Assembly: GCA_029821455.1 (NCBI GenBank)
Contig: JALGTI010000154.1
Span: 1 to 7,343, forward strand
Length of the DNA: 7,343 nt
DNA from: Candidatus Zipacnadia bacterium
Lineage (GTDB): Bacteria; Armatimonadota; Zipacnadia; Zipacnadales; Zipacnadaceae
Reading direction: 5' to 3'
Position numbers and translations under genes: made by a program. The notes under the pieces were generated by a model, which was not told where the DNA came from, made no database searches, and saw only the letters and a program-made list of their open reading frames with translations. Of the stretch, positions 1 to 6,358 are shown one piece after another. How positions within the stretch are numbered: the first letter of the stretch is position 1; every line of letters starts with the position of its first letter.

Positions 1-183
1 GTCAAGTACCGGGTCGGAGTGTAGTTCCCAGCCGATAAACCTGAACGGCTCCAGGCGAGGCTGCAGGCCACGCTGGGCCATCTGGTCGGCGATGTACTCG
101 GCGGCACGGTGCTCGTTCTCAGTGCCGCAGAAGCGGATGCCGATGGTCTCGGATAGGTGTTTGACAATCGGAAGCGGGTCCAT
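1..183 (-). CDS. Peptidase family M28 protein, N-terminal fragment (runs off left edge)
   Basis: The first 61 codons of a minus-strand gene that continues beyond the window. It starts at the ATG complementary to 181-183, with a good Shine-Dalgarno GGAGG (complement of 190-194) spaced 6 nt away. The peptide opens MDPLPIVKHLSETIGIRFCG and continues with TENEHRAAEYIADQMAQRG. A conserved 'G-x-R-x-x-G-T-x-x-E-x-x-A-A-x-Y-I-x-x-x-M-x-x-x-G' pattern at residues 15-39 is the usual N-terminal signature of M28 (aminopeptidase Y/Ywad-like) zinc peptidases. The metal-binding His/Asp/Glu residues of that family lie much further along and are outside the window, so catalytic competence cannot be judged. 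No signal peptide is visible, so the product would be cytoplasmic unless the start is elsewhere. It lies downstream of tRNA-Leu but is separated from it by that gene's terminator, so it probably has its own promoter. Family assignment is moderately sure; the substrate is unknown. Confidence 0.62.
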   Translation of the reverse strand, partial: MDPLPIVKHLSETIGIRFCGTENEHRAAEYIADQMAQRGLQPRLEPFRFIGWELHSDPVLD

Positions 184-257
184 AGACGGCCTCCAGACTG
201 GCGTTGCGGAGTATGGCGCATTGTTCGCCACATTCCAGGACCCTACCTGCACAAGCG

Positions 258-283
258 AAAAAGGGCGCCTGGCTTAGGCGCCC
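258..283 (-). terminator. Rho-independent terminator of tRNA-Leu
   Basis: Read on the minus strand this is a perfect 7-bp stem, GGGCGCC/GGCGCCC (263-269 with 277-283), a 7-nt loop that a T-A pair can narrow to 5, and a run of five T immediately after the stem (complement of 258-262). It begins about 17 nt past the CCA end of the tRNA gene, the expected place for a tRNA transcript terminator, and separates it from the M28 gene. Confidence 0.85.
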
Positions 284-300
284 TCGAATCAATTCGTTTG

Positions 301-387
301 TGGTGCCGAAGGCCGGATTCGAACCGGCACGGCCCGAAGGCCACTGCCTCCTGAGGACAGCGTGTCTGCCAATTCCACCACTTCGGC
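301..387 (-). tRNA. tRNA-Leu (anticodon CAG)
   Basis: An 87-nt class II tRNA on the minus strand, with CCA encoded at 301-303. The acceptor stem is GCCGAAG (complement of 381-387) pairing with CTTCGGC, followed by discriminator A and CCA. The D arm contains GTGGAATTGGCAGACACG, characteristic of leucine tRNAs. The anticodon stem CTGTC/GGCAG (one G-U pair) encloses the loop CTCAGGA, giving anticodon CAG, which reads CUG. The long variable arm is a perfect GGCC-TTCG-GGCC hairpin with a stable UUCG tetraloop. The T arm is GCCGG-TTCGAAT-CCGGC. All stems pair, so the gene looks functional. CTG is the commonest leucine codon in the neighbouring genes by eye, so this should be a heavily used tRNA. 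No convincing promoter is visible just upstream. Confidence 0.97.
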
Positions 388-441
388 AAGGCACTGCCTA
401 TGTCAAGACAGCCGGCGTATGATCTGGCGTCCCACAGAACG

Positions 442-473
442 GACACCTCCAGGCCCGGTGGCCTGGAGGTGTC
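442..473 (-). terminator. Strong hairpin, probable terminator of the CARDB gene
   Basis: A 14-bp perfect inverted repeat, GACACCTCCAGGCC/GGCCTGGAGGTGTC, around a 4-nt loop (456-459). A G-T, a C-G and an A-T pair extend it outward to about 17 bp. It sits 43 nt downstream of the stop codon of the minus-strand CARDB gene and 55 nt before tRNA-Leu, so a terminator between the two is the simplest reading. The tail after the stem on the minus strand is only CGTTCTGT, so termination may be imperfect; some read-through into tRNA-Leu is possible. On the plus strand the tail is no better. Confidence 0.6.
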
Positions 474-515
474 TGTCTGGCCTAGTTCGGACTTGCCCTG
501 ACAGCGGTCGGCTCG

Positions 516-2198
516 TTATTGGGGCGCGAGGGCAAACGCGCGCACAAAGTGAGCGTCCAGCCCGTTGAGCCGATGTCGCCATCCGTTGGTGGCCTTCGCA
601 TAGACGTGCAGATTGCAGGAGAAGGCGGCCTTCTCAGGGCACTTCGGTCCCAATAGCTCACTTCTTCGGAACTTGTGGCTGAAATTGCCATGGCCGTCAC
701 CGGTGTAGACGCCTGCCGATGCAGCAGAGACCTCGCCACCAGCAGACGACGCATTCATTATTCCCCGCACTATGCGGAATTGGAACCTCGCGCGGTTGTC
801 GGGATGCGTGGCGTGGAAGCCGATTCTGACCTTCGCCGCTTCGTCCGCCTCTGGTTGTGCAGGGTCGTACAGCAGGAAGCCGCACTCGTCGGCAACCGTC
901 GTGCTCCCGATTGCCGGCGCGTCAATGTCAGCTCCACAGCCCCGATTGTCAATGTGGACAGTGAAGGCAAAGCCTCCGGCGGCAGTGGGCACACCCGTGG
1001 TTGTGAGGATAGTGCCCCCAGGGGTCACCCCCGTTGGTACGATAAACCGGAAGGTCGAGCCAGAGGGCAATACCTTGGTGCCGCTCGAGTTGAAGACTTC
1101 CAGCCTTATGTCATACTTGCCGTCCGCCAGAGCAGTTGAATTCAGAAAGCCACTATAGATGTCGCCAAACCAGTCAGTTGTTGGCCACTCGGTTATGGCA
1201 CCGGGGACGCTAGGCGCGTTGTGGGGCCTGAATTCGTAAAGGTTCATGCCATTGACGGTGTGGGGGCCGAGAGTGTAGACAGGGAACGTGACGACGCCGC
1301 CCTTTTTCTTGACATAGTGCACGCCGACCGGCGCGGTGAACTCAGCCCAGCGTGGAGCTCCCTTGCGCCTGTAAGTCCAGCGGTAGTATGTGATGGTTGG
1401 TGTGGGTATGCGCCCGTCATGGCCGTGGCGCAGTCCAAGACGCGCTCCGAAAGGCGCATTGGTCATTGCCAGTCCGCTTAGCGAGTCCGTGTAGTCCGTC
1501 AGGCCATTGGGCTTGATATTGTTGATGGTGGTGTCTCCGACAGCATAGGGCATGACCCAGTAGTCAACGCCCTGCGGGACCCGTGTTCCGGGCGTCTGGC
1601 GCGCGCCTATCTGGATCTTGTACCACCCGATGTTATTGTGTTCGCGGGACTCCGCCACTCTAAGATGCGGATCTGCCACGGCAGCAATGTAGTAGATCCC
1701 ATGCTCAGTCTTTGCAGGTATGTGGGTAGTGAGACTGTACGTGGTCTGTTTGCCAGCCGCAATACTCTTCGTATTGCTGATCCTACCACCCAGCATCAGC
1801 ATATCCTCGACAAAGTCCTCTTCTGTCAGCCCCTGATAGACGGGCTGGATCGCCGCCGCCATCGGGATGTCATCGTCCGAAGAGAAGACGATGTCTACAT
1901 GGTAGGCCTTCGACGAAGGCCCCGTCGCTGTTCCCAGAGCTGTTAGTGCCCCCTTATTGAAGATGGTGATCTTCAGGGCAATGTCCTGGCCGGGTATCGC
2001 CCTGCTCGGGCCACTAATCGCGGCGGTCAGGTCCGGGCCCCGAACCAAGAGCAGCAGAGACGGGCGGGGTCCGACTAGTATTCGCCCGGGAGCCGGGGCC
2101 TGCGCAAAGCTAGCCTCCTGTGCCCAACAACCCAACGCCAGTATGCAGAAGACGAACCAGCTTACGACTACAACGCCATGTAGCTTACGCAAGGTCAT
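516..2198 (-). CDS. Secreted CARDB-domain protein of unknown function
   Basis: 560 residues. The ATG complementary to 2196-2198 is chosen because it directly precedes a signal peptide and follows a Shine-Dalgarno-like AAGGAAG; the frame stays open 46 codons further upstream but that part looks non-coding. Residues 1-27 are a Sec signal (MTLRK, then hydrophobic VVVVSWFVFCILALG, then WAQEA); LALGC is a poor lipobox, so secretion rather than lipidation is favoured. Residues 55-198 form a CARDB (cell-adhesion-related) Ig-like domain: PGQDIALKITIFNKG, VDIVFSSDDDI, the aGk...IPaktehGiYYiaavaD stretch, and the closing VAESREHNNI. Residues 210-390 are a beta-rich region with ADGKYDIRLEVFNSSG typical of Ig/FnIII-like modules. 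Residues 400-560 contain four cysteines (421, 439, 520, 528), plausibly two disulfides, and a HATHPDNRARFQFRIVRG segment. No catalytic motif, dockerin, sortase signal or membrane anchor is visible. The role may be surface binding or adhesion, which is inference only. Confidence 0.85.
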   Translation of the reverse strand: MTLRKLHGVVVVSWFVFCILALGCWAQEASFAQAPAPGRILVGPRPSLLLLVRGPDLTAAISGPSRAIPGQDIALKITIFNKGALTALGTATGPSSKAYHVDIVFSSDDDIPMAAAIQPVYQGLTEEDFVEDMLMLGGRISNTKSIAAGKQTTYSLTTHIPAKTEHGIYYIAAVADPHLRVAESREHNNIGWYKIQIGARQTPGTRVPQGVDYWVMPYAVGDTTINNIKPNGLTDYTDSLSGLAMTNAPFGARLGLRHGHDGRIPTPTITYYRWTYRRKGAPRWAEFTAPVGVHYVKKKGGVVTFPVYTLGPHTVNGMNLYEFRPHNAPSVPGAITEWPTTDWFGDIYSGFLNSTALADGKYDIRLEVFNSSGTKVLPSGSTFRFIVPTGVTPGGTILTTTGVPTAAGGFAFTVHIDNRGCGADIDAPAIGSTTVADECGFLLYDPAQPEADEAAKVRIGFHATHPDNRARFQFRIVRGIMNASSAGGEVSAASAGVYTGDGHGNFSHKFRRSELLGPKCPEKAAFSCNLHVYAKATNGWRHRLNGLDAHFVRAFALAPQ

Positions 2199-2248
2199 CA
2201 CTTCCTTCTGGTTCCAGATTCTCTGCCCGTGTGTTTCATCACGCGAGC

Positions 2249-2281
2249 TAGCATGACGTCGTACGGCACACGTCAATGCTA
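2249..2281. repeat. Imperfect inverted repeat upstream of the CARDB gene, possible operator
   Basis: The left arm TAGCATGACGT (2249-2259) and right arm ACGTCAATGCTA (2270-2281) are complementary over 11 bp with a single bulged base, separated by 10 nt. The right arm contains, on the minus strand, TTGACG (complement of 2271-2276), five of six matches to a -35 box. A 17-nt spacer then leads to TGCTAG in the left arm, a poor -10. The dyad thus brackets a possible but weak promoter for the CARDB gene and could be an operator. If transcription starts further upstream it would instead form an RNA hairpin in the leader. Confidence 0.35.
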
Positions 2282-2377
2282 CGCGCTTAGGTGTATATTC
2301 GACGCCCGCACACAATCTCCTGCCAGGCAAGAGCAAATCCAGTTGAATATTTTCGCATTGCGGCCGCCGCTACGCCA

Positions 2378-2406
2378 TTGTCGCAAATCCCGCTAGCGGC
2401 TATAAT
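2378..2406 (+). promoter_or_regulatory. Sigma-70-type promoter of the mutL operon
   Basis: A -35 box TTGTCG (2378-2383, four of six consensus bases), an exact 17-nt spacer, and a perfect -10 box TATAAT (2401-2406). Transcription should start around 2412-2414, only about 4-6 nt before the mutL ATG at 2418. No Shine-Dalgarno lies between the -10 box and the ATG, so the mRNA appears leaderless or nearly so. A 10-bp palindrome fills part of the spacer. Confidence 0.72.
2390..2399. repeat. Perfect palindrome inside the mutL promoter spacer
   Basis: CCGCTAGCGG is a perfect 10-bp palindrome lying between the -35 and -10 boxes and ending 1 nt before TATAAT. A protein bound here would block the promoter or, as with spacer-binding MerR-type activators, remodel it. 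A short palindrome in GC-rich DNA may also arise by chance. Confidence 0.3.
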
Positions 2407-2417
2407 GGGTTATCTAG

Positions 2418-4211
2418 ATGCCAAAGGTCATCCTGCTCCCAGAAGATGTCGCGAACCGCATCGCCGCCGGCGAGGTGGTCGAGCGGCCTGCCAGCGTGGT
2501 CAAAGAGCTGGTGGAAAACAGCATTGACGCCGGGGCCAGCCGCATCGAGGTCAACCTGGAAGAGGGCGGCAAGAAGCTCATCGAGGTGACTGACGACGGC
2601 TGCGGGATGGGCGAGGAGGATGTGGTGATGGCGGTCCAGCGCTTTGCTACCTCGAAGATAGGCACAGCGGAGGACCTGGAGCAGATAGTCACGATGGGCT
2701 TTCGGGGGGAGGCGCTGCCCAGCATCGCAGCAGTCAGCCAGGTGCGCATCATAACCCGGCCTCACGACAGCCCGGAGGGCTATATGCTGCTGGTAGAGGG
2801 CGGGGAGGCCAACGACTTCCGGGCCATCGGCTGCCCGCCGGGGACTGCCGTGAGAGTCGGGAACCTGTTCTTCAACACCCCCGCCCGGCGCAAGTTCCTG
2901 GCAACTACCGCCACCGAGCGCGGTCACTGTCAGGAATGGGTCAGCCGCCTGGCGCTGGCCCGGCCCGACATTGCATTCAAACTGACCCACGACGGGACTG
3001 TGCTATTCACATCCGCCGGGACCGGAGATATGCCGTCGGTGTTGGCGGCCATCTACGGCAGCAGCAGCGCCCGGGAGTTTATCCCGCTCTCACTGGAGTC
3101 ACGCGGCCTGCACATCAGTGGCTTCATCTCAGGGCCACGCCTGACCCGCAGCACCAAGCAGCACCAACTTTTCTTCGTCAACCGCCGCTTCGTGCGCTCC
3201 CGGATGCTCAGCCACGCGCTGGGCGAGGCCTATGGGATGCTGCTGCCGGCCGGCAAGAACCCGCTCTGCGCCATCTGTATTGACATTGAGCCAGCCGGCG
3301 TGGACCCCAATGTGCATCCGACCAAGATTGAGGTGCGCTTCCGCAGCCAGGGGGAGGTGCATAATCTGGTTCAGCAAGCAGCCAGCGAGGCGCTGGCGAC
3401 GGCGGGCTTCCGCTCCCTCACCCAGCGACCCGAAGCACCCAAAGAGGGGCCGCGTGACTGGCTACCAGCGGGGCGGGTAGCAACGCCTGATGAGGAGCGC
3501 CGGGGTCGGATCCGGCGGCTAAGGCTTGGCCGCTCGCAAGATGTGGTGGATGAGCGAGAGGCAGGGCTGGGTGTATATGAGAGTGCGCCCCTGGCCAAGG
3601 AGGCCACAGGTCAACCGCAACTCGCCGACACGTCTGACCTGACCGGGCTTGAAGTGCGGGTGCTAGGGCAGCATGCCAATTGCTATATCGTGGCCCAACT
3701 CGGCGACGACCTGCTACTGATCAACCAGCACCGCGCGGCCGAGCGAGTGGCCTATGAAGCTCTGGAAGCCGGCGGTCAGGGCCCAGTGCGTCAGCTTTTG
3801 GTCGTGCCGGTGACTCTTGAGCTTTCACCAACGGAACTGGCTGCAGCCCAGCTCCATCGCGAGGCGCTGGAGGAACTGGGCTTTACTACCGAACCATTCG
3901 GCGGCACCAGTCTGCTAATCAGATCCGTTCCGGCGCTGCTGGCTGAGCGGCATGTGGAGGAGATGGTGCGCGGCCTGATTGAGGAGTTAGCTGAACATGG
4001 CTCTGCGCGGCCGCTGGAGCACAGCCAATTGCTGGCCAGCATCGCCTGCCACGGGGCACTGAAAGCGGGAGAGAGGCTGACGCAGGCGGAGATGGAGCGC
4101 CTGGTCGCGGACCTAGTGAAGACCCAGGCCCCCGCTGTCTGTCCCCACGGCGACCCAATTATCCTCACCATAGACGCCGAATTCCTCGATAAGCGCTTCG
4201 AACGGCGCTGA
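2418..4211 (+). CDS. mutL: DNA mismatch repair protein MutL
   Basis: 597 residues. The homodimeric ATPase links MutS mismatch recognition to strand nicking or removal. The start is fixed by the canonical N-terminus MPKVILLPEDVANRIAAGEV. The GHKL ATPase domain (about 1-330) is intact: KELVENSIDAGA with catalytic E30 and N34 (27-40), DDGCGM (59-64), RFATSK and GFRGEALPSIAAVS (93-107), GTAVRVGNLFFNTPARRKF (142-160), and the HPTKIEVRF block (300-308). A charged, low-complexity linker (about 335-405) follows. The C-terminal dimerisation domain (about 411-597) carries the endonuclease-type motifs NQHRAAERVAYE (436-447), ACHGAL (543-548), CPHGDP (575-580) and a terminal FERR. Position 436 is Asn where active endonuclease MutLs have Asp, while the other metal ligands (H438, E442, C575, H577) are kept. 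mutS is not in the window. It is the first gene of the operon, read from a near-leaderless transcript. Confidence 0.97.
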   Translation: MPKVILLPEDVANRIAAGEVVERPASVVKELVENSIDAGASRIEVNLEEGGKKLIEVTDDGCGMGEEDVVMAVQRFATSKIGTAEDLEQIVTMGFRGEALPSIAAVSQVRIITRPHDSPEGYMLLVEGGEANDFRAIGCPPGTAVRVGNLFFNTPARRKFLATTATERGHCQEWVSRLALARPDIAFKLTHDGTVLFTSAGTGDMPSVLAAIYGSSSAREFIPLSLESRGLHISGFISGPRLTRSTKQHQLFFVNRRFVRSRMLSHALGEAYGMLLPAGKNPLCAICIDIEPAGVDPNVHPTKIEVRFRSQGEVHNLVQQAASEALATAGFRSLTQRPEAPKEGPRDWLPAGRVATPDEERRGRIRRLRLGRSQDVVDEREAGLGVYESAPLAKEATGQPQLADTSDLTGLEVRVLGQHANCYIVAQLGDDLLLINQHRAAERVAYEALEAGGQGPVRQLLVVPVTLELSPTELAAAQLHREALEELGFTTEPFGGTSLLIRSVPALLAERHVEEMVRGLIEELAEHGSARPLEHSQLLASIACHGALKAGERLTQAEMERLVADLVKTQAPAVCPHGDPIILTIDAEFLDKRFERR

Positions 4212-4217
4212 ACAGCT

Positions 4218-5204
4218 ATGGAAACCCAGGAGCGAATCCCTCTGTTGGTCATCTGCGGCCCTACCGCCACCGGCAAGACCGAGATGGCGGTGCGGGTGGC
4301 CGAGCGGGTTGGCGGTGAGATAGTCTCGGCCGACTCGATGCAGATATATCGCCACCTGGACATCGGCACCGCAAAACCCAGCCCTGACCAGCGCACGCGG
4401 GCCACATTTCATCTGTTGGACATCATTGAGCCAGATGAGCCGTACAATGTGGCCCTGTTCCAAAGGGATGCCCGGGCGGCCATCCAGGAGATTGCCGGGC
4501 GCGGGCGGCTGCCGATACTGTGTGGCGGGACGGGCCTGTATATCCGGGCGGTCATCCAGGGATTTGGCTTCCCTGCCGCTCAGCAGCCGGAAGCGCAGCG
4601 TGTGCGACGAGCGCTGCAAGCAGAGCTTGCAGAGATTGGCAATGAGGTGATGCACGAGCGGCTGGGCACTCTTGACCCCCAGGCCGCTGAGCGCATCCCG
4701 GTGGCTGACAGCAAGCGCATCATCCGCGCCCTCGAGGTCTACGAACTGACCGGACGCCCCATCTCAGAGCAGCAGCGCGTTGACGAGCAGCAGGCGGCGG
4801 ACTATAATAAACTCTCCTTTGCGCTGACCTGCCCACGTCCAATGCTGTATGAGCGTATTGGCGCACGCGTGGAGCAGATGATGGAGCGCGGCTGGTTGGA
4901 GGAGGTCCGCGGCCTGCGCGACAGAGGCTACGACCTCTCTCTGCCTGCACTTCAGGCCATCGGCTATCGGCATTTGATGAAGTATCTGTCAGACGAGGGA
5001 GACCTTGGGGCAACCGTTGGGCTAATCAAACGCGACACGCGGAGGTTCGCCAAGCGGCAGTTGACATGGTTGCGGCGCGAACAGGACCTGACCTGGCTTC
5101 AGTGGCAGACCGCCGAGCAGTTTGAGGTGGCCCTGGCGACGATCCTTGCGGCGGTGGCGACAGTCCAGCCACGGAAGCCGGCGGCTAATGATAAGGGAGA
5201 GTGA
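4218..5204 (+). CDS. miaA: tRNA dimethylallyltransferase MiaA
   Basis: 328 residues, near the family's usual 300-320. The enzyme transfers a dimethylallyl group from DMAPP to N6 of A37 in tRNAs that read UNN codons, giving i6A; this stabilises codon-anticodon pairing. Visible motifs in order are the P-loop GPTATGKT (14-21), SADSMQIYRHLDIGTAKP (37-54, with D39 the expected catalytic base), LCGGTGLYIRAVIQG (101-115), RIIRALEVYELTGRP (167-181), LQAIGYRHL (245-253) and RDTRRFAKRQLTWLRR (272-287). The usual HHLID motif is altered to FHLLD (64-68), a mild divergence. The ATG is 6 nt after the mutL stop with no clear Shine-Dalgarno, so translation is likely coupled to mutL. The mutL-miaA-hfq order is shared with many bacteria, including Escherichia coli. 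Confidence 0.97.
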   Translation: METQERIPLLVICGPTATGKTEMAVRVAERVGGEIVSADSMQIYRHLDIGTAKPSPDQRTRATFHLLDIIEPDEPYNVALFQRDARAAIQEIAGRGRLPILCGGTGLYIRAVIQGFGFPAAQQPEAQRVRRALQAELAEIGNEVMHERLGTLDPQAAERIPVADSKRIIRALEVYELTGRPISEQQRVDEQQAADYNKLSFALTCPRPMLYERIGARVEQMMERGWLEEVRGLRDRGYDLSLPALQAIGYRHLMKYLSDEGDLGATVGLIKRDTRRFAKRQLTWLRREQDLTWLQWQTAEQFEVALATILAAVATVQPRKPAANDKGE

Positions 5205-5210
5205 GTCTGG

Positions 5211-5462
5211 GTGGCGACCGAGAAACCCAATGTACAGGACACATTTCTGAATGAGGCGCGGAAGGCAGGAAGGCCCCTCAGGGTGCTGTTGGGCAATGGG
5301 AAGGAACTGAGGGGCAAAGTGACGTCCTTCGACGCCTTCACCCTCACGCTTGCGACCAAGGGCATAGAGCTGCTGGTCTACAAGAGCGCCATCGCAGTCA
5401 TCGCGCCCGATGAGGCTCCTACCGACGAATCCAAGCCTCCAGCCGCCGAGGCCCAGGCCTGA
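5211..5462 (+). CDS. hfq: RNA chaperone Hfq (divergent Sm2 motif)
   Basis: 83 residues starting at GTG, 6 nt after the miaA stop; AAGGGAG (5193-5199) is a Shine-Dalgarno with a rather long 11-nt spacer. Hfq is a hexameric Sm-like ring that binds small RNAs and mRNAs. Residues 8-66 match the Sm fold: VQDTFLNEARK (8-18, with the proximal-face Q9), LLGNGKELRGKVTSFDAFTL (26-45, with G30, D41 and F43), and VYKSAIAVIAP (56-66). The hallmark (Y/F)KH of Sm2 is YKS here (57-59), so the His is replaced by Ser. The distal-face Tyr of E. coli is Leu26 and the rim is ARKAGR, less basic than the E. coli RRER patch. A 17-residue acidic, proline- and alanine-rich tail follows. Synteny with miaA and the overall fit make the identity firm; RNA-binding preferences may differ. 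Confidence 0.93.
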   Translation: MATEKPNVQDTFLNEARKAGRPLRVLLGNGKELRGKVTSFDAFTLTLATKGIELLVYKSAIAVIAPDEAPTDESKPPAAEAQA

Positions 5463-5473
5463 GGGCCAGGCTA

Positions 5474-5479
5474 GGGAGG
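5474..5479 (+). promoter_or_regulatory. Ribosome binding site that decides the dapF start
   Basis: GGGAGG in the hfq-dapF gap. It lies 11 nt before the GTG at 5491 and only 2 nt before the in-frame GTG at 5482, which is too close. Together with the family-like N-terminus MRFTKLHGLGNDY this favours 5491. Confidence 0.6.
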
Positions 5480-5490
5480 ATGTGAGTGCT

Positions 5491-6357
5491 GTGCGCTTCA
5501 CCAAATTACACGGTCTGGGCAATGACTACATTTACATCAACGCTCTGGAGGAGGACCTGACAGGCTACGATCTGGCGGGCCTTGCGCAGGTGCTCAGTGA
5601 CCGCAACTTCGGCATCGGCGGGGACGGCATCATTCTGGTGCTGCCTTCTGAGCAGGCCGACTTCCGCATGCGCATCTTCAACGCGGACGGCTCTGAGGCC
5701 GAGATGTGCGGCAACGGCATAAGAGCCTTTGCTAGGTATCTGTATGAGCACAGCCTGACCGACAAAACTGCCCTGGCGATAGAGACCGGAGCGGGAATCA
5801 TGCGCCCGGAGTTGCAGGTGGATGATGACGAGGTCATCAGTGTTCGTGTTGATATGGGCGAGCCGCGCCTGAATCGCGCTGAGATCCCGATGCTGGGCGA
5901 GCCGGCCGACCAGCCCGTGCTCGAGGAGCCGTTCAGTGCCGCCGACCAGGAGTTCTTCATCACCTGCGTATCAATGGGTAACCCCCACTGTGTGATATTC
6001 GTCGAGGATGTGGACAACTACCCCGTGCGCGAAGTAGGACCAGCCGTAGAAAACCACGAGCTGTTCCCCAACCGCACGAACGTGGAGTTCGTCACCACAG
6101 TGGACCGCCATCACCTGCAGATGCGTGTGTGGGAGCGAGGCGCGGGCGAGACGCTGGCCTGCGGCACCGGCGCGTCGGCGAGCTGTGTCGCGGGAGTGCT
6201 GACCGGTCACACCAACCGCGTGGTGCAGGTGTCGCTGCTGGGTGGCGATCTGCAGATAGAATGGGTGGATGACAACCACGTGTTCCTGACCGGCCCGGCC
6301 GCCGAGGTCTTCAGCGGCGAGGTCAGTGAGGAACTACTCAAGTCGGCTAAGCTCTGA
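5491..6357 (+). CDS. dapF: Diaminopimelate epimerase
   Basis: 288 residues from the GTG at 5491. It is a PLP-independent epimerase that converts LL-diaminopimelate to meso-diaminopimelate, the precursor of lysine and of the peptidoglycan cross-link. Two catalytic cysteines are visible in their standard contexts: C73 in FNADGSEAEMCGNGIRA (63-79) and C224 in RGAGETLACGTGASAS (216-231). Other family blocks are the N-terminal FTKLHGLGNDY (3-13), RNFGIGGDGI (38-47), and VSMGNPHCVIFVEDV (160-174). The length matches the family (about 275-290). An in-frame extension upstream to 5410 overlaps hfq and is not homologous-looking, so it is rejected. It follows hfq by 28 nt and is probably co-transcribed; dapL, next downstream, makes its substrate. 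Confidence 0.96.
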   Translation: MRFTKLHGLGNDYIYINALEEDLTGYDLAGLAQVLSDRNFGIGGDGIILVLPSEQADFRMRIFNADGSEAEMCGNGIRAFARYLYEHSLTDKTALAIETGAGIMRPELQVDDDEVISVRVDMGEPRLNRAEIPMLGEPADQPVLEEPFSAADQEFFITCVSMGNPHCVIFVEDVDNYPVREVGPAVENHELFPNRTNVEFVTTVDRHHLQMRVWERGAGETLACGTGASASCVAGVLTGHTNRVVQVSLLGGDLQIEWVDDNHVFLTGPAAEVFSGEVSEELLKSAKL

Positions 6358-6358
6358 A

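Noticed and set aside
401..406. A perfect -35 box TTGACA on the minus strand just before tRNA-Leu.
   Set aside because: A -10 box at 17 nt spacing would fall inside the tRNA gene (complement of 378-383, AAGTGG) and does not match; it cannot drive the mature tRNA.
675..1139. A 154-codon plus-strand frame opposite the CARDB gene.
   Set aside because: The minus strand encodes a coherent signal peptide plus CARDB protein; the plus frame has an arginine/serine-rich composition and no domain.
2199..2336. Upstream in-frame extension of the CARDB gene by 46 codons.
   Set aside because: The extension would bury the signal peptide, is arginine-rich with no domain look, and covers the intergenic dyad; the ATG at 2198 has a Shine-Dalgarno-like sequence and an immediate signal peptide.
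2400..2990. A 196-codon minus-strand frame opposite mutL, and similar frames opposite miaA, dapF and dapL.
   Set aside because: They are antisense shadows of strongly conserved plus-strand genes in GC-rich DNA, without ribosome binding sites or recognisable domains.
5410..5490. An upstream dapF start overlapping the end of hfq.
   Set aside because: The added residues are proline/arginine-rich out-of-frame hfq sequence; DapF proteins begin with M-x-F-x-K-x-H-G-x-G-N-D, which fits the GTG at 5491.
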